From: an uncultured Lewinella sp.
Lineage (GTDB): Bacteria; Bacteroidota; Bacteroidia; Chitinophagales; Saprospiraceae
NCBI GenBank assembly: GCA_913057785.1
Contig: CAJXPD010000001.1
Location: forward strand, 1 to 64,000
DNA length: 64,000 nt
Reading direction: 5' to 3'
Shown here in pieces: positions 8,654-16,691 of the stretch. Position numbers and translations under genes: made by a program. The notes beneath the pieces are model-generated. The model was given only the letters and a program-made list of their open reading frames with translations. It was not told the DNA's origin and ran no database searches. How positions within the stretch are numbered: position 1 is the stretch's first letter; each line of letters opens with the position of its first letter.

Positions 8654-8965
8654 CTTCAAACTAGACCTGCTAAGGCCTCATCAACCTAGGCAAGTGTTTT
8701 GGCAAAGTTTTTGCCTTTCATAGTGTACGACGCTAGTAAATGCTCTCCTTTTTAGCGTTTTTCTGAGAAACGTCGACATTTAGTAAAGAAATGTTATGTC
8801 TTTGTTAAAAAAAGGTTGTTTTTATCAAAAATAGACCCTTTTTTTATATTTGACAGTTATGTAGTTATGTAAGGTTTTCTTGCTAACTAGCTTAGCCTGT
8901 AAAACCTGTTCCCACTTGATCTACATTATCTCTATTAAACCCGGATCGATAAATACCCCGGCAAT
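8654..8965. other. Intergenic region before the S41 protease
   Basis: No gene is supported in this 312-base stretch. A small hairpin GGCAAA-GTT-TTTGCC at 8701-8715 followed by TTTC may end the upstream transcript. A -7 element lies at 8845-8852. Confidence 0.6.
8845..8852 (+). promoter_or_regulatory. -7 element TATATTTG for the S41 protease gene
   Basis: Exact TAnnTTTG match in an AT-rich tract. The nearest TTG (8816-8818) gives a 26-base spacer, longer than usual. The implied leader is about 105 bases. Confidence 0.5.
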
Positions 8966-10603
8966 ATGAAGCGAATAGTTAAATTCTCGGCCATCCTGGT
9001 CATTTTTGTTTTCGGAATAGCAGCTACTCAATCTCCAACCTCAGGCAGGTATTTCGAAATACTTAAGAACATTGAAATCTTTACCAATCTTTATCGAGAG
9101 GTTAATACCTACTATGTCGACGATCTCGACCCTGGAAAATTAATGCGTACAGGGATTGATGCAATGATGGAGTCGCTCGATCCCTATACAAATTACATTT
9201 CTGAATCTGACATAGAGGGCTATCGCTTCATGACAGAGGGTAAGTATAGTGGGATTGGAGCCATGAGCAAGAAAATGGGAGATTACGTGACTATTACGGA
9301 ATTATATAAAGATAACTCTGCCGATAAGGCTGGCCTGCGGCCGGGAGATCAAATCATTGCGGTTGATGGTCAAAGTGCCAAAGGGAAAAAACCCGAAGAT
9401 GTAAATAACATTATGCGTGGATTTCCCGGTACGGAAGTGGAACTGACGATTCGACGTCCAGGCGAGAAAGCGGAGCGAAAAGTCAAGTTGGTTCGAGAGG
9501 AAGTCAATGTTCCCAATGTGCCTTACAGCGGCATGGTTAGCGATAAGGTCGGCTATGTTGCTTTGTCTACCTTTACGAGAGATGCTGGAAGAAATGTAGC
9601 CAATGCCTTCAAGAAGTTGAAAGAAGCTACCCCTGATATGCAGGGATTGATCTTCGACCTAAGAGGTAACGGAGGTGGACTCTTGAATGAAGCCGTCAAT
9701 ATCTGTAATATCTTTATTCCTAAAGGACAGATCGTTGTTACGACTAAAGGAAAGGTAAAAGATTGGGACCGCAGTTTTAAGACGCTTAACCCATCAATGG
9801 ACGAGAAGATACCGGTGGTTATCCTAATCGATAAGAATTCAGCATCCGCCTCTGAAATTGTAAGTGGAGTGCTACAGGATTATGATCGAGCAGTGTTATT
9901 AGGACAACGTTCCTATGGTAAAGGTTTGGTGCAAAACACTAGAGATATCGGTTATAACTCTAAAGTGAAGATGACTACGGCCAAGTATTACATTCCTAGT
10001 CAAAGATGTATCCAGAGTGTGGAATATGAAGATGGAGAACCCGTTGATATTCCAGATGGTAAACGGGCCAAGTTTACAACTAGAAACGGACGAACCGTAC
10101 TAGACGGTGGAGGTATTGCTCCGGATATGGAAGTAGACCCTCACGGAGAGTCAGCCATCATTAAGAGCTTGATGCGACAGAATATCCTTTTTGATTACGT
10201 TACTAACTTCTGCTTAAAGAATGATTCGATCGCAGCTATCAGTGATTATCACTTCAATGATTACCAAGACTTCTTGAATTTCTTGAATGAAAGGAGCTTT
10301 GCGTACGACTCAGAAAGTGAGAAGCTATTGAAAAAATTAAAGAAGGAGAGCAGCAAGGAAGGATTTGCCTTAACGAGTGAAATTGAGGTATTGGAGCAAA
10401 AAGTACAAACAGCCAAAGAAGGTGAGCTTAAGAAATATAAAGATGATATCATCGATTTGATCGAGAAGGAAATTGCTAGCCGTTATTACTACCAAATTGG
10501 TAAGATTAAAATGGGACTGCGCAATGACAAAGAGATCAAAGAAGCTGTTTCCTTATTTGGTGACTTGGACAAATACAACAAGCTATTAGCGAACACCAAT
10601 TAA
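8966..10603 (+). CDS. S41 family carboxyl-terminal processing protease
   Basis: A 545-residue periplasmic protease with an N-terminal signal/anchor (residues 5-22). Order of domains: helical cap, PDZ domain (about 90-170, with GAMSKKMGDYVTITEL and GLRPGDQIIAVDG), then the peptidase core. The catalytic Ser is in DKNSASASEIVSG and the general-base Lys in SYGKGLVQ, giving the Ser-Lys dyad of CtpA/Prc enzymes. A charged, coiled-coil-like C-terminal region of about 130 residues follows. These enzymes trim C-terminal ends of envelope proteins. It is a single-gene unit with its own promoter and a strong terminator. Confidence 0.95.
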   Translation: MKRIVKFSAILVIFVFGIAATQSPTSGRYFEILKNIEIFTNLYREVNTYYVDDLDPGKLMRTGIDAMMESLDPYTNYISESDIEGYRFMTEGKYSGIGAMSKKMGDYVTITELYKDNSADKAGLRPGDQIIAVDGQSAKGKKPEDVNNIMRGFPGTEVELTIRRPGEKAERKVKLVREEVNVPNVPYSGMVSDKVGYVALSTFTRDAGRNVANAFKKLKEATPDMQGLIFDLRGNGGGLLNEAVNICNIFIPKGQIVVTTKGKVKDWDRSFKTLNPSMDEKIPVVILIDKNSASASEIVSGVLQDYDRAVLLGQRSYGKGLVQNTRDIGYNSKVKMTTAKYYIPSQRCIQSVEYEDGEPVDIPDGKRAKFTTRNGRTVLDGGGIAPDMEVDPHGESAIIKSLMRQNILFDYVTNFCLKNDSIAAISDYHFNDYQDFLNFLNERSFAYDSESEKLLKKLKKESSKEGFALTSEIEVLEQKVQTAKEGELKKYKDDIIDLIEKEIASRYYYQIGKIKMGLRNDKEIKEAVSLFGDLDKYNKLLANTN

Positions 10604-10639
10604 GTATTCGTTCCCTTTGATAGAGAACAAATGCGGTGA

Positions 10640-10676
10640 ACGTGCAAAATCAATCTACTTGATTTTGCACGTTTTT
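10640..10676 (+). terminator. Strong intrinsic terminator after the S41 protease
   Basis: ACGTGCAAAATCAA (10640-10653) and TTGATTTTGCACGT (10659-10672) form a perfect 14-base-pair stem with loop TCTAC, followed by a run of Ts. Confidence 0.95.
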
Positions 10677-10857
10677 ATTTGGAAGGTTTGATATAATCGG
10701 AACTTTGAAACAAGCATGTCTGTTGCTTATTCAAATCAAAAAGCACTGGCTTGCTGACGTTTAGGTTCGCAGTAGGGTAAGTTCCTGCTAAAAAATGGAT
10801 ATGGAATGATTCAGACTTATACATCAGCTGGAATACATATATTTCCTGAAGTCTAAA

Positions 10858-10889
10858 TTTGTTTCCCCTGTAATACCTTCTTATTTTTG
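10858..10889 (+). promoter_or_regulatory. Promoter of cysS
   Basis: TTTG at 10858-10861 and TATTTTTG at 10882-10889 with exactly 20 bases between match the Bacteroidota TTTG/TAnnTTTG promoter. Another TAAATTTG at 10854-10861 overlaps the -33. The leader to the cysS ATG is about 75 bases. Confidence 0.75.
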
Positions 10890-10918
10890 CGGCTCATTTT
10901 TGCCGATCACTAACCGAA

Positions 10919-10975
10919 ATGTTCGATTCAATAAAGGATTACCTGGCAAAAAATATTAAACATAACTTATCATGA
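10919..10975 (+). CDS. Possible 18-residue upstream open reading frame of cysS
   Basis: The frame MFDSIKDYLAKNIKHNLS starts at 10919, downstream of the predicted cysS promoter, and its TGA stop overlaps the cysS ATG (ATGA at 10972-10975). It would be on the cysS message and could couple translation. It contains no Cys codon, so it is not a cysteine attenuator. Whether it is translated is unknown. Confidence 0.3.
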   Translation: MFDSIKDYLAKNIKHNLS

Positions 10976-12471
10976 CACCAGCCTTGAAGGTTTACAATAG
11001 CCTCAGCAGAGAAAAAGAAGTTTTCGAGCCCATCAATGAGGGGCAAGTGGGAATGTATGTATGCGGACCAACCGTTTACTCCGATGTGCACTTGGGCAAT
11101 TGTCGCACCTTCGTGAGCTTTGACGTGATCTATCGCTATCTGACTTATTTAGGATATAAAGTGCGGTACGTTAGAAACATCACAGATGTTGGGCACCTCT
11201 TAGATGATGGAGAAGATAGGATGCTAAAGGGTACTAAGCGAGAAAAGTTGAGTCCGATGGAAGTCGCTCAAAAGTATACCAATGGCTTCCACGATATGAT
11301 GCGTACTTTCAATTCATTACCCCCAAGTATAGAGCCAAGAGCAACTGGGCATATCATTGAGCAGATCGAAATGATCCAGTCTATTTTGGACAATGGTTAT
11401 GGATATGTACAGAATGGTTCCGTCTATTTTGACACTTTGAAGTTTGCCGAGGAGAAAAAAGTCTATGGAAATCTATCAGGACGCGTCATCGATGACCTGA
11501 TGGCAGAATCCAGATCCGATTTGAAGAATCAGGGAGAGAAAAAGCACCCTTCCGACTTTGCTTTATGGATGAAGGCTTCTCCAGAGCACATTATGCGATG
11601 GAATTCGCCTTGGTCGGTGGGATTCCCGGGCTGGCACTTGGAGTGCTCTGCTATGAGCACTAAGTATTTGGGCAAAACCTTTGATATTCATGGAGGTGGA
11701 AATGACTTAAAGTTTCCTCATCATGAAAATGAGGTGGCTCAAAGTGTAGGCTCATGTGGTTGCCAACCCGCCAATTATTGGTTGCATACCAATATGCTCC
11801 TTATGAATGGTCGCAAGATGTCAAAGAGTGATGGTAATACGATCTCTCCTTATCAGCTTTTTTCCGGAGACAGTCCACACGTGAGTAAAGGTTATTCTCC
11901 AATGGTGATTCGTTTCTTTATGTTACAATCTCATTACAGAAGCACATTAGACCTTACTGATGATGCCTTACAAGCCGCGGAGAAGGGTTACCGTCGTTTG
12001 ATGGAAGCGTTTAGAACGGTAAAGGCGATGGAACCCGTGGCCGGAGCGCAAGCCGGTGCTCTGGATGCTGAGATCATCCAGTTGATCGATCAGGTACATC
12101 AAGAGATGAGTGATGACTTTAACACGCCTAAGGCGCTGGCACGTTTGTTTGAATTGGTGACCCGCATCAATGGTATGAAGGACGGCCACTTGCCAAAGAA
12201 TGAGGTTTCAGGAGAAACACTAACCCGCCTTAAGACTACCTTTGAAGATTTGATTTTTAAGGTATTAGGCTTGCAGGATGAAATGGCTGCCGGGGCAGGT
12301 GATAATGGAGCTAATCTCGTAGACGGCTTGATGGATATCATCATTGATTTACGGAAAGATGCCAGGACAAATAAGGACTGGGGAACTTCTGATAAGATCC
12401 GAGATATGCTGGGCGCACTGGAAGTTCAGCTTAAAGATGGCAAAGAGGGGACGACTTGGGTGAAAAATTAG
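10972..12471 (+). CDS. cysS: Cysteine--tRNA ligase
   Basis: A 499-residue class I aminoacyl-tRNA synthetase charging tRNA-Cys. The zinc ligand and HIGH-type motif lie in the N-terminus (MYVCGPTVYSDVHLGN). Further zinc ligands are in the GWHLECSAM and DLKFPHHENE regions, and the KMSKS loop is present as KMSKSDGN. The helical anticodon-binding part occupies about 330-499. Length fits the family. It has its own promoter and a possible short coupled upstream frame. Confidence 0.98.
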   Translation: MTPALKVYNSLSREKEVFEPINEGQVGMYVCGPTVYSDVHLGNCRTFVSFDVIYRYLTYLGYKVRYVRNITDVGHLLDDGEDRMLKGTKREKLSPMEVAQKYTNGFHDMMRTFNSLPPSIEPRATGHIIEQIEMIQSILDNGYGYVQNGSVYFDTLKFAEEKKVYGNLSGRVIDDLMAESRSDLKNQGEKKHPSDFALWMKASPEHIMRWNSPWSVGFPGWHLECSAMSTKYLGKTFDIHGGGNDLKFPHHENEVAQSVGSCGCQPANYWLHTNMLLMNGRKMSKSDGNTISPYQLFSGDSPHVSKGYSPMVIRFFMLQSHYRSTLDLTDDALQAAEKGYRRLMEAFRTVKAMEPVAGAQAGALDAEIIQLIDQVHQEMSDDFNTPKALARLFELVTRINGMKDGHLPKNEVSGETLTRLKTTFEDLIFKVLGLQDEMAAGAGDNGANLVDGLMDIIIDLRKDARTNKDWGTSDKIRDMLGALEVQLKDGKEGTTWVKN

Positions 12472-12840
12472 GAATGACTTGGTATATTGGGTTCACTTTT
12501 GCATGGTATGAGGTGATCCCAAATACATAAATGCTATTCTGGGGAAGAAATGGCTAATATTGAACCAATTGTCGCCAAAAGACGTTTATTAATATGGTGA
12601 AGTATGCTAATATTCATTTTCCTGTCTAGTTTTTTTGCGAATCACCTGCGTAAATAGGCTTGAAAACTGCTACTGACCTCCAATAGGTTGGTACTCGAAT
12701 TTCAAAAATATCAGCATTTTGTCTTTATAGCCCACCTCGCCAAATTTGGCACGACAGCACGCTAAAGGCAACTTCAGATGCAGCCACATTACCACTCAGA
12801 AGTGGCAGATTTTCTACTCAAGGTTTAAAAACATTAGGAT
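12472..12840. other. Intergenic region between cysS and the small nuclease-fold gene
   Basis: No gene supported. The perfect palindrome GCCAAATTTGGC lies at 12739-12750, about 90 bases before the next ATG, and could be a regulator site. No TAnnTTTG element is convincing. Confidence 0.5.
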
Positions 12841-13194
12841 ATGCACGATAGTGAAATTTTTGACAAGGCAATAACGTGGGCCCAGCGTCAAGGCTTAACG
12901 AATATTAAGGCAAATCACGGAGATTTTGAAATGCCTTCTCAGTTTAAGCGCCCCGGTGAGGATATGCCAGTTATTCCAGACATTACTGGTTTCAGAACAG
13001 GAAACAAGAATTATATTGAAATCGCAGAAAAGACCGATGAGGTTCAACGAGTCGTATCTCGCTGGAAGTTGTTGGGAACGATGGCAGCCATGAAAGGTGG
13101 AAAGTTATACTTGTTGGCTCCTAGAGGACACAAGGCTTTCACGGAAGATCTCGTTAACCGCTACAACTTAAGTGCTAAGATCGTAAGCATTTAG
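12841..13194 (+). CDS. Small conserved protein, possible PD-(D/E)XK nuclease fold
   Basis: A 117-residue protein I do not recognise by name. The pattern PVIPDITGFR, then NYIEIAEK, then a helix (EVQRVVSRWKLLGTMAAM) and a strand GGKLYLLAPRG resembles a minimal restriction-endonuclease-like fold: Asp on strand 2, Glu/Lys on strand 3. The usual (D/E)XK is imperfect because the residue two before Lys is Ala. It could therefore be an inactive or divergent member. It stands alone between two terminators, so context gives no function. Confidence 0.7.
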   Translation: MHDSEIFDKAITWAQRQGLTNIKANHGDFEMPSQFKRPGEDMPVIPDITGFRTGNKNYIEIAEKTDEVQRVVSRWKLLGTMAAMKGGKLYLLAPRGHKAFTEDLVNRYNLSAKIVSI

Positions 13195-13278
13195 GTCCAA
13201 CGCTGCTGATACTACTACTTTAGCTTTAAAGATATAGCAGGAATAGCCTTCTCGATTAGGCGATAAATTCCTACCAAA

Positions 13279-13320
13279 AGACATTGGCTCGCTTGATTAC
13301 TCAAGGAGCCAATGTCTATT
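13279..13320. terminator. Bidirectional terminator
   Basis: AGACATTGGCTC (13279-13290) pairs perfectly with GAGCCAATGTCT (13306-13317), with an inner CTTGA/TCAAG stem. It is flanked by TATTTTA on the plus side and TTTTGG on the minus side, between convergent genes. Confidence 0.9.
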
Positions 13321-13345
13321 TTACACCTTAGCAGTCTTTAGCCAC

Positions 13346-15433
13346 TTATGCTTTTTGTAAAGCTACATTGCTGACCGCGGTATACCCGGTCAATTGCATA
13401 CTGAAAGTACCTCTTCCAGCAGTACTGGATCTCAGATGGCTTACATAGCCGAACATTTCCACGAGTGGAACTTCCGCTTGTACCACAATCCTTCCATGTT
13501 GCAATTGCTGTCCTCGGATCAAGCCCCGGCGACGATTAAGGTCACCAATCACACTGCCTAAGTATGGCTCTGGAGTTTGAACCTCCACTTTCATCAGTGG
13601 TTCGAGCAATTGGGGCGCCAAATTAATGGCCATTTCCCGGTAGGTATTTTGGGCACAAAGCTCAAAAGCTAGCGGTTTGGAATCCTTGGGATGTGTTTTT
13701 CCATCCCACAAGGTCACCTTCAGGCTTTCCAATGGATGACCAGCCAAGGGACCAGATTCCATAGCTGTCCTGAATCCTTTTTCTACGAAAGGAACCAAGC
13801 TTTTTGGAATGTTGCCACCTACCACCTTGTCTACAAACTGCAGCCTTCCGTTCGAAGGATCGGCTAAGAATTCTGGATCGGCAGGTCCAAGTTCGACTTC
13901 TATTTCGGCGAACAGTCCTGGGCCACCGGTTTGCTTTTTCAAACGACCCCATTCTCGCTGATGCGTTTGCAAGCGTTCCAGATAGCTAACCTGTGGCTGT
14001 CCAATGTTAACGGCTACCCCAAAGTCATGCTGAAGCTTGTCCAGGATGATCTCCAGATGTAACTCACCCATGCCTCGGATGATGGTTTGGCCCGTCTCAT
14101 GATTTTGAACCACTTTGAAAGTAGGATCTTCTTCTGCCAGTTTGGCTAGAGCAATTCCAAGTTTATCTAGCTGAGCGGTCTTAACCACTTCAATCGCCAC
14201 TCCCATCACAGGTTTAGGAACATACAGGCTTTCTAACAGAATCGGCGCCTTTGGAGCTGCAATCGTATCTCCGGTGCGCGTCTGCTTCAAGGATAAAGAG
14301 GCTACGATATCCCCGGCAAATGCCTCCTTGAGTTCCGTACGTTTATTGGCATGCATCTGGTACAGTTGACTGATTCGTTCTTTCTTGCCTGTTCTTACGT
14401 TCAGTACCGAATCTCCTGCTGCCAATCTGCCACTATATATCCTGAAAAAGCTCAATCTGCGATTTTGCTCATCCAGGATCACTTTGAAAACTAGCCCGGC
14501 GAACGGCTCCTGTGTATCCACTGTCCTTTCAATCGTCTGCTCAGTATTCGGATCCATTCCTTGGGTTGCGGGAGTATCCAAGGGGGAAGGGAGATACCAA
14601 CTAATCGCATCCAACAAAGGTTGTACGGCCAGGTTCTTATAAGCTGCGCCTGCTAAGACTGGCATGATTGATTGTTGCACCACGGCAGTCCGAAGTGCAG
14701 CTCGCCATTCTTCTTCACTGATCGAAGCGGGCAGGTTCAAATAGCGATCCAATAATGCCTCATCCAGACTTGCCAACTCTTCCAGTAGTGCATTGCGATG
14801 AAAATCCACCGTTGCCAATAGTGCAGCGGGGATCTCTATCGACTGGGGCTGGCCCTCTTCTTCCGACCAAACCGAGGCTTCCTGGCTAAGTAGATCTACT
14901 ATGCCAACAAACTGATTGTCCTCGAATATAGGCACTTGAATAGGCCAAGCGTTGGCATCCAGTTGATCCTTGATCTGCTGAATTACCATAAAGAAATCCG
15001 ATCCAGGACGATCCATCTTATTCACATATGCTATCGCTGGGACGCCATACCGCTGGCTTTGTCGCCAAACTGTTTCGGATTGAGGTTCGACACCTGCAAC
15101 AGCATCAAATAGCATCACCATACCGTCCAAGACTCGAAGCGATCGTTCTACCTCAATGGTGAAGTCAACGTGTCCAGGGGTATCAATGATGTTGATTTTA
15201 TGTGTCTGGCCACTTACGCTCCATTCTGTTTGGGTAGCCGCAGCACTGATCGTGATTCCCTTTTCAATTTCGGGCTTTAAAGTATCCATTTGGCTATTGC
15301 CCTGGTGCGTTTCTCCAATCTTATGGGACTTTCCGGTGAAATATAGAATCCTTTCTGTTAAAGTCGTTTTGCCCGCGTCAATGTGGGCAACAATTCCAAT
15401 ATTGCGCAATAGGTGGAGCGCTCTCCGTTTCAT
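13346..15433 (-). CDS. Elongation factor G paralogue (EF-G-like translational GTPase)
   Basis: A 695-residue translational GTPase with all EF-G domains. The GTPase motifs are intact: AHIDAGKTT (G1), EKGITISAA (switch I), DTPGHVDF (G3), NKMD (G4). Domain IV carries GGNIPKSLVPFVEKGF at its tip region and domain V ends near YTAVSNVALQKA. It lacks str-operon neighbours (rpsL, rpsG, tuf) and differs from main EF-G at conserved places, such as KTTLTER for KTTTTER and MDTLKPE for MDWMEQE. I read it as a second EF-G; the main copy should be elsewhere. It is not a TetM-type tetracycline-resistance protein as far as I can judge. The ATG at 15433 is preferred over the preceding GTG. Confidence 0.85.
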   Translation of the reverse strand: MKRRALHLLRNIGIVAHIDAGKTTLTERILYFTGKSHKIGETHQGNSQMDTLKPEIEKGITISAAATQTEWSVSGQTHKINIIDTPGHVDFTIEVERSLRVLDGMVMLFDAVAGVEPQSETVWRQSQRYGVPAIAYVNKMDRPGSDFFMVIQQIKDQLDANAWPIQVPIFEDNQFVGIVDLLSQEASVWSEEEGQPQSIEIPAALLATVDFHRNALLEELASLDEALLDRYLNLPASISEEEWRAALRTAVVQQSIMPVLAGAAYKNLAVQPLLDAISWYLPSPLDTPATQGMDPNTEQTIERTVDTQEPFAGLVFKVILDEQNRRLSFFRIYSGRLAAGDSVLNVRTGKKERISQLYQMHANKRTELKEAFAGDIVASLSLKQTRTGDTIAAPKAPILLESLYVPKPVMGVAIEVVKTAQLDKLGIALAKLAEEDPTFKVVQNHETGQTIIRGMGELHLEIILDKLQHDFGVAVNIGQPQVSYLERLQTHQREWGRLKKQTGGPGLFAEIEVELGPADPEFLADPSNGRLQFVDKVVGGNIPKSLVPFVEKGFRTAMESGPLAGHPLESLKVTLWDGKTHPKDSKPLAFELCAQNTYREMAINLAPQLLEPLMKVEVQTPEPYLGSVIGDLNRRRGLIRGQQLQHGRIVVQAEVPLVEMFGYVSHLRSSTAGRGTFSMQLTGYTAVSNVALQKA

Positions 15434-15436
15434 CAC

Positions 15437-15845
15437 TAATTTTTTAAAATTAAGAATACAGGATGGCTCATACGCTTCTTGAAAGCCTACGGCAGCTCAA
15501 CTGCAAGGAGGCTGAACCAGAATGCATAAGACACATCTGTTAATTACCAATTGATGTTTACTGTGAACCTAAAAACGGATTTGGAGCTTGTCTACAAGGC
15601 TCTAAGTGAGCAGCTAAATCTTGGGAGGGATAAATAAATTTATTGAAACGTTCCTAAGGATGAAGCTTGGACAAGCTCATGCAGAAATAAAGCGCAGAGG
15701 GCGGAAAGCCCCTTTGAAAGGAATGGACAATTTACGTTTCATCGTATTAGTGTTTATCTCTGCTATAAACGATGAGGAGGACAGGAAAGTTCCCTTTGGG
15801 ATAAAAGATTCTTAAAATGTATCCATTCCAATTTCCCTTAGCAGG
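15437..15845. other. Intergenic region between the EF-G paralogue and the LytTR regulator
   Basis: No convincing gene. Two small stem-loops are visible at 15584-15602 (GAGC..GCTC) and near 15660-15680 (AGCTT..AAGCT). On the minus strand it would hold the promoter and leader of the EF-G paralogue, but no TAnnTTTG element stands out. A 64-codon plus-strand frame at 15621-15815 has no recognisable features. Confidence 0.4.
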
Positions 15846-16592
15846 TCAAAGTTCCATCAGTAAATGCAATACTTTGTCTTTGCGATGGCGGGAAATACTA
15901 ATCCTGCTGCCATCTTGCATGATGAGGTAACCTCCTTCTGTTTTATGGTAAGATTCTATCATTTTGAGGTTTACTAGGTGAGATTGGTGGACGCGAGCGA
16001 AGTCGTAATCTTGCAATATTTCTTCGAACTCTTTTAGGGTCTTACTTACCAGGAGACGATTCCCTGAGGTTAGGTAAAAAGAGGTGTAGTTATTTTCTCC
16101 TTGACATCTTATGATTTCCCGAATGGGAATAAAAATAGTCTTATCGGCAGTAGGTAGCGCTAGGCGCATATCGTCAGACTTTTTGTCTAGGTTTTGAATG
16201 AGCTGTTTCAGGCGTTGGTTTTCCCATTTCAAGGACAGATTATCCATTACCTTTTCAACTGCATCCAATAACTCAGGGACTTTGATGGGTTTTAGTAAAT
16301 AGTCGATGGCGCAAAAACGAATAGCCTGCAACGCGTAGTGGTCGTAGGCGGTCACAAAAATGATCTCGAAATCAATTTGCTCGATTTGGGCTAATAGATC
16401 GAAGGCGTTGCCATCTGGCATCTCAACATCGAGGAAAACAAGGGCAGGTTCAATGTTTTCGATAGCATTCAGGCCCTCAGATACATTTTTTGCTTTCTGA
16501 AGTACTTGTATCTCAGGGAAGTGCTGCTGGAGCAAGCGCTCCAATAGCTCCTGGTTGTGCTTTTCGTCTTCAACTATGATAGTTTTGATCAC
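15846..16592 (-). CDS. LytTR-family response regulator
   Basis: A 248-residue regulator: receiver domain (about 1-120, with VEDE, phospho-acceptor Asp in LVFLDVEMPDG, and LLKPIKVPELLD) and a LytTR DNA-binding domain (about 145-248, with IIRCQGENNYTSFYL, the DFARVHQSHLVNL segment and a basic SRHRKDK end). The best start is the GTG at 16592, giving MIKTIIVEDE, the usual opening of these proteins; a TTG 27 bases upstream is less likely. It is encoded about 100 bases after its presumed kinase and is probably co-transcribed. Confidence 0.92.
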   Translation of the reverse strand: MIKTIIVEDEKHNQELLERLLQQHFPEIQVLQKAKNVSEGLNAIENIEPALVFLDVEMPDGNAFDLLAQIEQIDFEIIFVTAYDHYALQAIRFCAIDYLLKPIKVPELLDAVEKVMDNLSLKWENQRLKQLIQNLDKKSDDMRLALPTADKTIFIPIREIIRCQGENNYTSFYLTSGNRLLVSKTLKEFEEILQDYDFARVHQSHLVNLKMIESYHKTEGGYLIMQDGSRISISRHRKDKVLHLLMEL

Positions 16593-16691
16593 TGCATTAA
16601 GGTTTTTATACCTTATCAAGTATTCAAGGTCTTTTAGCCCAAATTCAATATAGGCAAATGTCTCGTTTTCTTACAGCCTTTTCAGACCCAA

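Larger units (their letters stand above)
10604..10971. other. Intergenic region between the protease and cysS
   Basis: Contains the protease terminator (10640-10676), a promoter for cysS (10858-10889) and a short upstream reading frame (10919-10975). The middle (10680-10850) shows nothing I can assign. Confidence 0.7.

Noticed and set aside
13346-15433. TetM-type tetracycline-resistance ribosome protection protein
   Set aside because: The G-domain and domain IV residues follow EF-G more closely, and there are no mobile-element or resistance neighbours.
15621-15815. 64-codon plus-strand frame in the EF-G/LytTR gap
   Set aside because: No signal, no domain, no promoter and no conserved-looking pattern; treated as chance.
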